From: Prolixibacteraceae bacterium
Lineage (GTDB): Bacteria > Bacteroidota > Bacteroidia > Bacteroidales > Prolixibacteraceae
DNA: 39,845 nt
Assembly: GCA_023251475.1 (NCBI GenBank)
Contig: JAHEYS010000062.1
Span: 1-39,845, forward strand
Direction: 5' to 3'
The notes below the pieces were generated by a model, which was not told the DNA's origin, searched no databases, and saw only the letters and a list, made by a program, of their open reading frames with translations. Positions 17,313-26,920 of the stretch are shown in pieces (positions within the stretch are counted from its first letter, which is position 1; every line of letters begins with the position of its first letter). The position numbers and the translations under genes were made by a program.

Positions 17313-20309
17313 ATGATGAAAAGAACGATATTATTAATAGCTTTTCTGTCAATATGGTTTGCATCTTCAGCAAAAATCAAAGTAGTTTCCTATATCAATT
17401 TTGGAAAAACAGGCAATATTACCTACGCCGCTGCACCTGCCGAAGTTTATTCGGAGGATTCAAAACTCAAACTTCAGGCAACGGGAAGTCCCTTATTTAA
17501 TGCAGAAGCCCCCTTTGGGAAAGCATTAAATGGTGATGGCTGTATCCTTTTTAACGGAAAGGGCGATGGATACTTTGGCATACTGTCTGCCGGACAAGTT
17601 ATTGACAATATCGTACTGGAAGTATGGGTGAAAGCTCGAACGTTGGATCATGGAGACGGACATCAGAATGTTTCAAGAACCGTTGTGGCAATTGGAAGTT
17701 TGGATGATGGATATGCCATCGCACAGCGGGGTAAACAATGGGTTTTGGTTACAGGGAAATCAAAAGTCGTAATTATTGGCAATGTTATTCCGAATCAATG
17801 GGTTCATCTGGCGGCTGTAAGCGATGGAAAAGAGGGATCTGTCTGGCTAAACGGAAAAAAATCGGATCTCTTTACCCCAACAAATCCCGAAGGGACAAAT
17901 TTCTCAATTGCTACCTCCCTGAATAAGAAAGGCCAATCATTTAACGGCGATATCTATGAGGTAAGATTCAGTACCTTTAAAAATAGTGAATTTGATTCAA
18001 AATCTGATTTCCTGCTTGATTACAAAAAAGTAAAAGAGAAAAATGAAGCCCGGCTTGCAGAACGGTCTAAACTGGTGAAAATGCTGGAATCGGAGGGATT
18101 AGGAAAAGAGATCGTCAGTTCATTATCCGATAAAAGCTGTGAATATGACTGGCTGATACATTCCATCGAAACCCCCTGTAAATTATTTGTGGAAAAGTCC
18201 AAAGACGGAATTACCTCTAACTTTCAATTGAACAATGGATTAGTCAGCCGCACTTTTTACATGTCAGACAATCTGGCGTGTGTTAGTTACAGGAATCTCA
18301 GCAATGATGCCGAATACGTCAGGGCCATCAAACCGGAGGCACGCATCAGGATTGACAGCATTTGGTATGAAGTTGGAGGACTGAAAGGTCAACAGGAAAG
18401 TTCCTATCTGTTAAAAAGCTGGTATTCAATGCTCGAATCAGCAGAACAGGCATTGGTACTGGAGAAAGTGGAGACGCAGGAACCTGTCGAACGATACCCC
18501 TGGAAACCTGCATATAATGCGTTGAAAACAGATTGGCCTGCAAAAGGGCTCCATGTAACAATGACCTACAAACCAACAAAAGAGATGACTGCCCTGAAAG
18601 ATTTTGAAGTAAAGATAAACTATGAAATCTATCAGGGTATCCCGGTAATTACCAAATGGTTTGAAGTGACGAATAACAGCGACAAAAAAGTTGTCATTAA
18701 CAATTTTGAAAGCGAGGTACTGGCCATCAACCAGGACCAGGTAAAACGGTTGCAGGTAGAGAGCGACTTTGCTTTTGCGGCGGTTAACAAAGATATTAAG
18801 GGGAGTTGCTTTATCCATTACAAAGGGAAGCTTTCTGAAGATAATCCATTGAATATTTATACAATGCCATCTTCTACAACCTTATGGACAGTCGATTCAG
18901 AATACAACACCTGGGCGACGCAAAACCAGGCAGAAGATAAATTACTGGAGTTTCAGCATCGTAACCTGCTGTTGAGCCGGATGGCTGCGGGTCCAAATGT
19001 TTTCCTGACAAAAGAAACTCCATTTAAATCCTTTGTTACTTTCGAATTAGTACAGGACAGCGACGACAAGGAGCGACGCTCATTGGGCTACAGGCGAATG
19101 TATAAAAAACTGGCGCCACAGGTAACCGAATCACTCCTGAGCGTATATATCCCTTCCAGTGATCCTGTTAAAATAAAGGGGATGTTAACCCAGATGGCTG
19201 AATTAAAAATGGAGCGGATGGAGACTATGGGTGAAGGGCGTATAAATCACGACAATCTGGCCGATAGTTATGTCAGCTTTTGGAAAGATCTTGCCGGCTT
19301 TGCCAAAGAACGGGGTATTGTACTTGGCGGCTACGAACTGCAGACAGCATCAAGGGGGCGCGGAGCTGATGTTGACTGTATTGATCCCGTAACCGGAAAG
19401 CCGGGCAGTTCATTTGGTCAGAGCGTTTGTATTGCAAGTAAATGGAAAGACAGCTACTTTGGAAACATGTGGAAATTTTATGACCGCACGGGTCTGATGT
19501 GTTATAATATCGATGGTCCCTACCATGGCGATATTTGCGCTTCGACGACTCATAAATATCACCGGGGGTTGGAAGATTCTCAGTGGGAACAGTGGAAAAC
19601 CCAGGTAGAGGTAATTCATGAATGCCTTCGCAGAGGGATGCGTGTTCAGGTTCCCGATTGGTATTTCCTCAATGGCAGTGCCGCAACCGGCATGGGTTAC
19701 AGGGAGGCAGCGGCCAACCTGACACCGCAACAGCAGTTGCTGCTCGGCCGTCAGTATATTTACGACGGGACCTGGTTTAAACTTCCTACAATGGGATGGA
19801 TGCACTTACAATTGGTTGGTCCGTATGCAAATGATCCGCGTATTGGACTACTCCCTTTAAAAAAGAATATCGACCGCTATAAACAAATATTAATGCAGTA
19901 TCTGGCAAGTGGTTGTCAATTAGGCATTTTGGGTTATGAAATTTATGACTCGCCGGAAACAAAAGCCATGATTTCGGAATGCCTTGATTGGTTCAGGGAA
20001 TACAGGGATATTCTCACTTCCGAGATAATACACGTAAGCCGACCCAATGGACGTGACCTGGATTGTATGCTTCATGTTAATCCTTTTATAAATCGTAAAG
20101 GGATGGTAGTCGTCTTTAATCCTACTGATCATGAGATTACGAAAAATCTCAGAATCCCGTTATATTATACCGGGTTAAAAAATAAAGTGACCGTCAGAGA
20201 GGGAGGACAGAATCCCATTTCATATACTATCAGCGAAAAAAAGGAGTTATTGCTACCTGTTAAAGTCAAAGCTCAGAGTACAACATGGTTTATTTTAAGT
20301 TCTAAATAA
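17313..20309 (+). CDS. Secreted protein with N-terminal LamG-like domain and C-terminal glycoside-hydrolase-like (possible clan GH-D/alpha-galactosidase-like) region; family not assigned
   Basis: 998 aa; signal peptide; LamG-like 'NIVLEVWVKARTL...NQWVHLAAVSDGKEGSVWLNGKK...FNGDIYEVRFS'; barrel-like motifs 'RTGLMCYNIDGPYHGDICASTTHKYHRGLEDSQWEQW', 'VQVPDWYFLNGSAATGMGYRE'; C-terminal 'MVVVFNPTDHEITKNLRIPLYYTGL'. Confidence 0.6.
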   Translation: MMKRTILLIAFLSIWFASSAKIKVVSYINFGKTGNITYAAAPAEVYSEDSKLKLQATGSPLFNAEAPFGKALNGDGCILFNGKGDGYFGILSAGQVIDNIVLEVWVKARTLDHGDGHQNVSRTVVAIGSLDDGYAIAQRGKQWVLVTGKSKVVIIGNVIPNQWVHLAAVSDGKEGSVWLNGKKSDLFTPTNPEGTNFSIATSLNKKGQSFNGDIYEVRFSTFKNSEFDSKSDFLLDYKKVKEKNEARLAERSKLVKMLESEGLGKEIVSSLSDKSCEYDWLIHSIETPCKLFVEKSKDGITSNFQLNNGLVSRTFYMSDNLACVSYRNLSNDAEYVRAIKPEARIRIDSIWYEVGGLKGQQESSYLLKSWYSMLESAEQALVLEKVETQEPVERYPWKPAYNALKTDWPAKGLHVTMTYKPTKEMTALKDFEVKINYEIYQGIPVITKWFEVTNNSDKKVVINNFESEVLAINQDQVKRLQVESDFAFAAVNKDIKGSCFIHYKGKLSEDNPLNIYTMPSSTTLWTVDSEYNTWATQNQAEDKLLEFQHRNLLLSRMAAGPNVFLTKETPFKSFVTFELVQDSDDKERRSLGYRRMYKKLAPQVTESLLSVYIPSSDPVKIKGMLTQMAELKMERMETMGEGRINHDNLADSYVSFWKDLAGFAKERGIVLGGYELQTASRGRGADVDCIDPVTGKPGSSFGQSVCIASKWKDSYFGNMWKFYDRTGLMCYNIDGPYHGDICASTTHKYHRGLEDSQWEQWKTQVEVIHECLRRGMRVQVPDWYFLNGSAATGMGYREAAANLTPQQQLLLGRQYIYDGTWFKLPTMGWMHLQLVGPYANDPRIGLLPLKKNIDRYKQILMQYLASGCQLGILGYEIYDSPETKAMISECLDWFREYRDILTSEIIHVSRPNGRDLDCMLHVNPFINRKGMVVVFNPTDHEITKNLRIPLYYTGLKNKVTVREGGQNPISYTISEKKELLLPVKVKAQSTTWFILSSK

Positions 20310-20487
20310 CTATTTCGACATCCTGATCTTATTAATTACATTTTAATATTCGCTTACGAATTAAAAACAAAGCAATTTTGCAACGGGAAGAACACCAGCC
20401 CGTAGGAAGAGGGATTGCTGTTTTGAGATGGGAAGGGCTCATTCCTGCATTGTGTTTACTACTATTCAATATAAAAGAAAAATTGGC

Positions 20488-22365
20488 ATGAGAAAATCAT
20501 TACTTATCACCTTTTTAATATCTGTTATTGCGTTTTCGTTTACGACAAAACAGGAGTATCAAAAAATCCATATTATTCCTCAACCCGAATCGGTCGATCT
20601 GAAAAAAGGGTATTTTACCTTTAACACTGAGACCCGCCTTTTTTTACCTGAAGAATTTCTGAAAGATCTTGCGACCTATATGACAGAGAAGATCATCAAC
20701 GATGCCGGCATTAATGTTTCTGTTGCAAAGTGCGATCATTCTGTCTCCAAAAACATGATCCTTTTTGAAAAAACTGACGATTCCACATTTGGCAACGAAG
20801 GTTATCAATTGGAGATCTTGTCTGATAAAATAGTAGCAAAAGCAAATACCTATGCCGGGATTTTTAATGCATTTCAATCATTAAGGCAGCTAATTCCGGC
20901 AAATGCCCGGCAGTTTCCCGGAAAGTCAGTCAGGATACCATGCCTGGTCATAAAAGATCACCCCAGGTTCGAATGGCGGGGGCTGATGCTTGACCATTCG
21001 CGTCATTTTCAGCCGAAGGAATTTGTACTCAAACAGATCGATGTGATCTCATCCTATAAAGTAAATAAATTTCACTGGCACCTCACCGATGATCAGGGTT
21101 GGCGGATCGAGATCAAAAGATACCCCAATCTGACCACAAAAGGGGCATGGCGTGCAGACCGGACAGGCATTCACTGGTGGAGCCGCGAATTTGCAAAACC
21201 AGGTGAACCAATGCCGATCGGGGGATTTTATTCCCAGGAGGATATCAAACAGATTGTTGAATACGCAAGGATACGTAACGTGGAGATTATTCCGGAAATC
21301 GATCTTCCCGGCCACTCAAAAGCGCTTAAAGCAGCCTATCCGCACCTGTCGTGCCGGCAGGATCTTCTTTTTGAAGTATCAACCGGAGGGAGGTCACCCA
21401 ACAACACCATTTGTGCCGGCAGAGAGACCACCTATGAATTTATTGATGGGGTAATCGCTGAGATTGCAGAACTCTTCCCCTCAAAATATATCCATGTCGG
21501 AGGCGATGAGTGTAACAAAAACGACTGGACCGTTTGCCCCGAATGCAATAAGCGTTTAAAGGAGAACCATCTGGAAAATTTCGAGGAGCTTCAAAGTTAC
21601 TTCATCACGCGGATCAACAGCCTGGTCACCCAACGGGGCAAAACAATGATCGGATGGGATGAGATCATGAGTGGCAAAGGAACTCCGGGGGCAATTATCA
21701 TGGCCTGGAGACGCAACCGGTACTCGCCAGAGGTGGATGCCCCGCGTGCCGGATACCAAACCATTCAGGCTTCCTATACCGAATCATACATCAATAATCA
21801 TCAGGGGCCAGCCTACCTGGAGCCTGAAGCCCCGCGGGGAATTATTCCCTTGAGAAAAGTTTATGATTACGAACCGATTCCCAAGGTTCTGACTGAAGAG
21901 GAGGCTGGTCGTATCATGGGAACACAGGTGTGCCTGTGGGGCGAGTTTACTCCAAATCCCGGGATCTGCGAATTAATGTTGTACCCCCGCGTTTTAGCCA
22001 ACGCCGAAGTTGGCTGGACCAGACCGCTGCTGAAGGACTGGAAAAGATTCCAGTATGCCGTAGAAGAAAATTTTATCCGGCTTGAACGCGACAAGGTCAA
22101 TTTCTCCCGGAGCACCTACAATCCAATGATCACATTTACAGCCGATACCGTACAAAAGATTGCTGTAGTTCAGATCGTTCCCGATTCAGATATTCATGAC
22201 CTTTTTTATACCGTTAACGGAACGGACCCAACTACAAAATCGCCTAAATACAAGGCGCAATTTACAGCCGGATTAAATACAGTAGTGAAAGCTGCAATCT
22301 TTAACAAAAAGGGGCTACTTTTAGGCAACATTGTCACTCAAAAAATCGAAATAATTAAAAAATGA
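20488..22365 (+). CDS. GH20 beta-N-acetylhexosaminidase with C-terminal chitobiase/hexosaminidase-type domain
   Basis: ORF listed from 20428; start at 20488 gives signal peptide 'MRKSLLITFLISVIAFSF'. Motifs 'FEWRGLMLDHSRHF', 'VNKFHWHLTDDQGWRIEIKRYP', 'HVGGDEC' (Asp-Glu codons at 21505-21510). Confidence 0.93.
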   Translation: MRKSLLITFLISVIAFSFTTKQEYQKIHIIPQPESVDLKKGYFTFNTETRLFLPEEFLKDLATYMTEKIINDAGINVSVAKCDHSVSKNMILFEKTDDSTFGNEGYQLEILSDKIVAKANTYAGIFNAFQSLRQLIPANARQFPGKSVRIPCLVIKDHPRFEWRGLMLDHSRHFQPKEFVLKQIDVISSYKVNKFHWHLTDDQGWRIEIKRYPNLTTKGAWRADRTGIHWWSREFAKPGEPMPIGGFYSQEDIKQIVEYARIRNVEIIPEIDLPGHSKALKAAYPHLSCRQDLLFEVSTGGRSPNNTICAGRETTYEFIDGVIAEIAELFPSKYIHVGGDECNKNDWTVCPECNKRLKENHLENFEELQSYFITRINSLVTQRGKTMIGWDEIMSGKGTPGAIIMAWRRNRYSPEVDAPRAGYQTIQASYTESYINNHQGPAYLEPEAPRGIIPLRKVYDYEPIPKVLTEEEAGRIMGTQVCLWGEFTPNPGICELMLYPRVLANAEVGWTRPLLKDWKRFQYAVEENFIRLERDKVNFSRSTYNPMITFTADTVQKIAVVQIVPDSDIHDLFYTVNGTDPTTKSPKYKAQFTAGLNTVVKAAIFNKKGLLLGNIVTQKIEIIKK

Positions 22366-23882
22366 AGTATTCGTTAATTCCATTTTCTGCGCTGATGCTT
22401 TTGGGTGCTTCTGGAAGCTCCGGTTCAGCTAAAGGCGCAACAGAAGATAAACCGAATCCGGCAAAGCCCAATGTCCTGTTCCTGTTTGCCGATGACCAGC
22501 GGGCTGATGCAATCGGGGCATCGGGAAACACTTATATCAGGACACCAAATATTGATCGTCTGGCAAAAACGGGGGTACGATTTACCTCTGCTTACGTCAT
22601 GGGGGGACATCACGGCGCCATTTGCGCCCCCAGCAGGGCGATGCTGATGAGCGGGAAAAGCCTTTTCCATGTTTACGACAAGCTGGAAGGGGTGCACACA
22701 ATGCCGATGCATTTTGCAGAAAACGGGTATGAAACCTTTGGGACCGGCAAATGGCACAACCTTGCACCTAACTTTGAGGCCTCCTTCCAAAAAGGGAAGA
22801 ATGTGCTTATTGGGGGTATGAGTGACCATTACAAAGTCCCCTGCCGCGATTTGGGAACCGACCGGAAACTGTCAAAGCCGGTTGTAAAGGGATTTTCAAC
22901 CGATCTGTTTGCCGGCGCCGCGATCGATTTCCTCAACGAATACAGCTCAGGGAAGAGAAATCAGCCATTTTTCTGTTATGTGGCATTTACCGCTCCTCAC
23001 GATCCCCGCTCACCGCGAAAAGATTATATCGGGATGTATCCGCCCGAATCGATCCCCGTTCCCGGGAATTTCAAAAAATTGCACCCATTTGTTTTTGATC
23101 AGTTAGACATCCGTGATGAGAATCTCGCCCCATGGCCAAGAACACCGGAGATCATCCAGGAATCGCTGGCCGACTATTACGCATTGATTTCACACATGGA
23201 TGCCAGGATTGGCGATATTATCGAAACACTGAAACAAAAAGGGCTATTTGACAATACCATCATCGTTTATGCTGCTGATAACGGTCTGGCTATTGGGAGT
23301 CACGGACTTTTAGGTAAACAGGATCTTTATGAACACAGTATGAATATCCCGTTGATTATAACCGGTCCCGGAATCCCCCGCGATAAAGTCAGTCATGCGC
23401 TGGTTTACCTGTATGACTTGTTTCCCACTCTGAGCGATCTTTGTAAACTGCCAGCCCCAACCGGTATCGATGGGAAGGATCTTGCCCCAGTCATAAACGG
23501 GAAATCAGAAGGGGTACGAGACGCCCTCTATACCGCCTATCGGAATACAGCAAGAGCTGTCCGCACAAAAGAGTGGAAAATCATTTATTACCCACGGCGA
23601 AATTTCACCCAGCTCTTTAATCTCAAAATTGATCCGCTTGAACTCAATAATCTGGCCACTCTTTCCGAATATCAATCCAAAAAAGAGGAGCTTATGACCC
23701 TTTTGAAGGATTTTCATACCGCGACCAATGATACGGCAACACTATTCCCCAAAACCATCTTACCCCTGGAATACGATTATACAATATTGAAACAGACGCC
23801 CGATGTTCATCAGCCGGAATATACGCTGAAAAAATATTTCAAGGGTGCTGACCTGAAGAATGTTGAAAAGTCAGCGCATTGA
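22362..23882 (+). CDS. S1 family sulfatase (Cys-type)
   Basis: 506 aa; 'PNVLFLFADDQRADAIG', C-A-P-S-R at 22623-22637, 'TIIVYAADNGLAIGSHGLLGKQDLYEHSMNIPLIITGPGI'. ATGA overlap with the GH20 stop. Confidence 0.94.
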   Translation: MKYSLIPFSALMLLGASGSSGSAKGATEDKPNPAKPNVLFLFADDQRADAIGASGNTYIRTPNIDRLAKTGVRFTSAYVMGGHHGAICAPSRAMLMSGKSLFHVYDKLEGVHTMPMHFAENGYETFGTGKWHNLAPNFEASFQKGKNVLIGGMSDHYKVPCRDLGTDRKLSKPVVKGFSTDLFAGAAIDFLNEYSSGKRNQPFFCYVAFTAPHDPRSPRKDYIGMYPPESIPVPGNFKKLHPFVFDQLDIRDENLAPWPRTPEIIQESLADYYALISHMDARIGDIIETLKQKGLFDNTIIVYAADNGLAIGSHGLLGKQDLYEHSMNIPLIITGPGIPRDKVSHALVYLYDLFPTLSDLCKLPAPTGIDGKDLAPVINGKSEGVRDALYTAYRNTARAVRTKEWKIIYYPRRNFTQLFNLKIDPLELNNLATLSEYQSKKEELMTLLKDFHTATNDTATLFPKTILPLEYDYTILKQTPDVHQPEYTLKKYFKGADLKNVEKSAH

Positions 23883-23916
23883 AATGAATATCTGACAACA
23901 AAAAGATACCCGGTCT

Positions 23917-26907
23917 ATGATCAATTTCAAACAGGTAACCTTCAGAAGAAGCCTTGTTACACTCGTCATTTTGTTTTGCCTTTTCCGTTTTCCTGCCTCG
24001 GCACAATTAAATGACGTTCTTGTGGCAGGTTTTAAAAATCCACCCGTTCAAGCCCGTCCCGGTACCTTTTGGCATTGGATGTATGGAAATATCACCAAAG
24101 AGGGGATCACCAAAGACCTTGAAATGATGCATAAACTGGGAATGGGCGAAGTTTCCCAGTTTCACAATGCGTGGGTGAAGGATGACGGGCGAAGGCCGCC
24201 AACTCCCAAGGGACCGGTCCGTTTTATGAGCAGGGAGTACCGCGAACTTTTCCTCCATGCGGTAAAGGAGTGCGATCGGTTAGGGATGAAAATCGGCGCC
24301 CAGATCTGTGAGGGATTCAGCCAGTCGGGCGGGCCATGGATAACTCCGGAAAAGGGGATGAGGCAAATTAGGGTTGTTTCATCTGCCGTTGATACCAATC
24401 ATCCATTAAAAAATAGTGTTCCCGATCATACAATCGCCGTTATTGCCTATCCTTCTGCCCAGGCTGGAGACAGCAAAACCATAAACGTTTGGAGTTTCAA
24501 GCCTGTCAACGGAGTGGCACTTAATACTGACAGTTGTGTCGATCTCACAAAACTGATACAACATGACCGCACCATCTCCTGGCAACCTTCGAACGGAAGA
24601 TGGATCGTCTTTACGTTCAATCATGTTGTGAAAAACATAACCAATAATCCTGCATCACCGGAGGGAACAGGACTGGAATGCAACAAACTGGATCACAATG
24701 CCGTAGATGTAATACTTGACAATTATTTGGGTAAGTTGATTCAGGATGCCGGTGATCTTGCCGGAAAAACGTTCAATCACATTTTGATTGACAGCTGGGA
24801 ATGTGGATTGCAATCGTGGACAGATGATTTTATTGCAGTATTTAAAAAATATAATGGATATGATCCTGTACCGTTTTTGCCGGCATTATATGGAATAACG
24901 GTGCAAAATCCGGAGATATGCGACCGTTTTTTATTCGATTACAGGGAGACAGTGGGCTATCTGCTGGGAAAAGAATATTATGGTTACATAAAAAAATATG
25001 CCAATAAAAACGGAATGTCCTTACACGCAGAATCGCTCTACGGTGGTCAGGGGATGCCCGGAAGTCCGTTAACCCTTTACGGAACCTGCGACGTACCAAT
25101 GAACGAAATCTGGATGGGCAGGAATGTAAATATGATTGCAAATACGGGTAGTGCTGCGTCGGCGGCTCATGTTTATGGCAAGCGGATCATTAAAGACGAG
25201 TCGTTTACAGTCGGAGGTGGAAATGGGGACTTTTCGAATGTACCTTCCACGTTAAAGCCGATTGCTGATTTTAACTTTTGCAGGGGGACAAATTCCCTTG
25301 TTTTACACTGTTCGGTTCATCAACCCTATGATGACAAACCAGGGTGGACGCATGGATGGAACGGGGTTAATTTTCACAGGGGAAATACGTGGTGGGAAAA
25401 ATCAAAATCGTTTATTGATTATATTTCCCGTTGCCAGTACCTGCTTCAGCAGGGATTATTCGTGGCAGATGTATGCCAGTATGTTGGCGATGAAGACACC
25501 TTTAGCAACAAATATGATGAATTGGCAGTGAAGGATTTGCCAATGGGTTTTCGTGCAGACAATTGTGACAACAAGGTGTTACTGAAAATGGAGGTTCAAA
25601 ACGGCAGAATAATTCTTCCGGATGGAATGTCGTATGCGCTCCTTCTATTGGCCGACAAAAAAACGATGTCACCTGAGATTGTTGACAAACTGCTGTATCT
25701 TGTCAGAAACGGGGCCACAGTTTTAGGTCAAAGGCCACTCAATTCACCCGGTCTTAAAGGTTATCCCGAATGTGATCGCCTGGTAAACGATAGTGCTTCT
25801 GCACTGTGGGGAGAAAATAATCAGGGGATCGTAAACCGAAGTTATGGAAATGGGAAAATCATAAGTGGAGAAAAGCTTGAATCAGTCCTGATGGAGAAAA
25901 ATCTGACGCCCGATTTTTTCTTTAAAACTACTGACAACCAGTATATAAACTTTATCCATCGTCAATTGCCGGGTAGCGACATCTACTTCGTTTCAAATAC
26001 AGGAGATGCATGTGTTGCAGATTGCAGGTTTCGCGTTTCGGGAAAGAAACCGCAGGTATGGAATCCGCTAACGGGCGAAATTTCTGATATTGCAGTTTAT
26101 GATACATTAAAAGGGTCAACGCGGATTCCATTGTCCTTCGAGAAACAGGGATCCAAATTTATCGTCTTCAGCGGGAAGGAGACCGACCATATCAAAGATA
26201 TAAGATGGTGTGGTAATGTTGTTTTTTCAGCAGGAGAAACTATAAACGGCGCGTTCCCCCTCTCCTTTAATGACTTCACCAGTTATTCCTCCACGAGTAT
26301 CAGGGTTGTCTCTTCATCCAAAGCTGAAAATCTAAAACTGACAATGAGTTCAGGAATTGTACATGAAATTTCAATCAATAAATCAATTGCAGACTTCCAG
26401 CTATCAAAATCATGGACTGTCGATTTCGGGTCAAAAAGAGGCGCTCCCGCTCAAATCAGGCTTGACAGTTTAATTTCATGGACAAACCATCAGGACAAGA
26501 GTGTCAATTATTTTAGTGGTACCGGCACCTACAGAAAGCAGCTGCTTATTCCAAAAGGATACCTCCAAAAGAATAAGATCATCTCACTGGATCTCGGACA
26601 GGTAAAAGATCTCGCAGAAGTATTGATCAACGGAAAATCTGTTGGTACTATATGGTGCCCCCCATTCATAGCAGATATTACAAAATTTGTTATTCTGGGT
26701 AAAAATGATCTGGAAATACAGGTTACAAATACCTGGGTGAACCGACTGACAGGAGATAAAAACGTACCTGAAAACCAATGGATTTGCCGAATATATTCAC
26801 CTGATCCGAAATGGTACAATGCCGGTTCAAAACTGCCGTTATCCGGTTTGCCTGGCCCGATCGCTATAAAAGTATCAGATACGACTACTCTCAACATAAA
26901 AAATTAA
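23917..26907 (+). CDS. GH106-like (alpha-L-rhamnosidase-like) glycosyl hydrolase with C-terminal GH2-type sugar-binding domain
   Basis: 996 aa; 'TFWHWMYGNITKEGITKDLEMMHKLGMGEVSQFH...GPVRFMSREYRELFLHAVKECDRLGMKIGAQICEGFSQSGGPWITPEKGMRQ'; C-terminal 'GQVKDLAEVLINGKSVGTIWCPPFIADITKFV...GKNDLEIQVTNTWVNRLTGD'. Confidence 0.8.
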   Translation: MINFKQVTFRRSLVTLVILFCLFRFPASAQLNDVLVAGFKNPPVQARPGTFWHWMYGNITKEGITKDLEMMHKLGMGEVSQFHNAWVKDDGRRPPTPKGPVRFMSREYRELFLHAVKECDRLGMKIGAQICEGFSQSGGPWITPEKGMRQIRVVSSAVDTNHPLKNSVPDHTIAVIAYPSAQAGDSKTINVWSFKPVNGVALNTDSCVDLTKLIQHDRTISWQPSNGRWIVFTFNHVVKNITNNPASPEGTGLECNKLDHNAVDVILDNYLGKLIQDAGDLAGKTFNHILIDSWECGLQSWTDDFIAVFKKYNGYDPVPFLPALYGITVQNPEICDRFLFDYRETVGYLLGKEYYGYIKKYANKNGMSLHAESLYGGQGMPGSPLTLYGTCDVPMNEIWMGRNVNMIANTGSAASAAHVYGKRIIKDESFTVGGGNGDFSNVPSTLKPIADFNFCRGTNSLVLHCSVHQPYDDKPGWTHGWNGVNFHRGNTWWEKSKSFIDYISRCQYLLQQGLFVADVCQYVGDEDTFSNKYDELAVKDLPMGFRADNCDNKVLLKMEVQNGRIILPDGMSYALLLLADKKTMSPEIVDKLLYLVRNGATVLGQRPLNSPGLKGYPECDRLVNDSASALWGENNQGIVNRSYGNGKIISGEKLESVLMEKNLTPDFFFKTTDNQYINFIHRQLPGSDIYFVSNTGDACVADCRFRVSGKKPQVWNPLTGEISDIAVYDTLKGSTRIPLSFEKQGSKFIVFSGKETDHIKDIRWCGNVVFSAGETINGAFPLSFNDFTSYSSTSIRVVSSSKAENLKLTMSSGIVHEISINKSIADFQLSKSWTVDFGSKRGAPAQIRLDSLISWTNHQDKSVNYFSGTGTYRKQLLIPKGYLQKNKIISLDLGQVKDLAEVLINGKSVGTIWCPPFIADITKFVILGKNDLEIQVTNTWVNRLTGDKNVPENQWICRIYSPDPKWYNAGSKLPLSGLPGPIAIKVSDTTTLNIKN

Positions 26908-26920
26908 AACAAGAAAACAA

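Noticed and set aside
22425-22829. 134-aa minus-strand ORF opposite the sulfatase motif region
   Set aside because: Shadow ORF; overlaps the codons for the conserved CAPSR motif on the plus strand.
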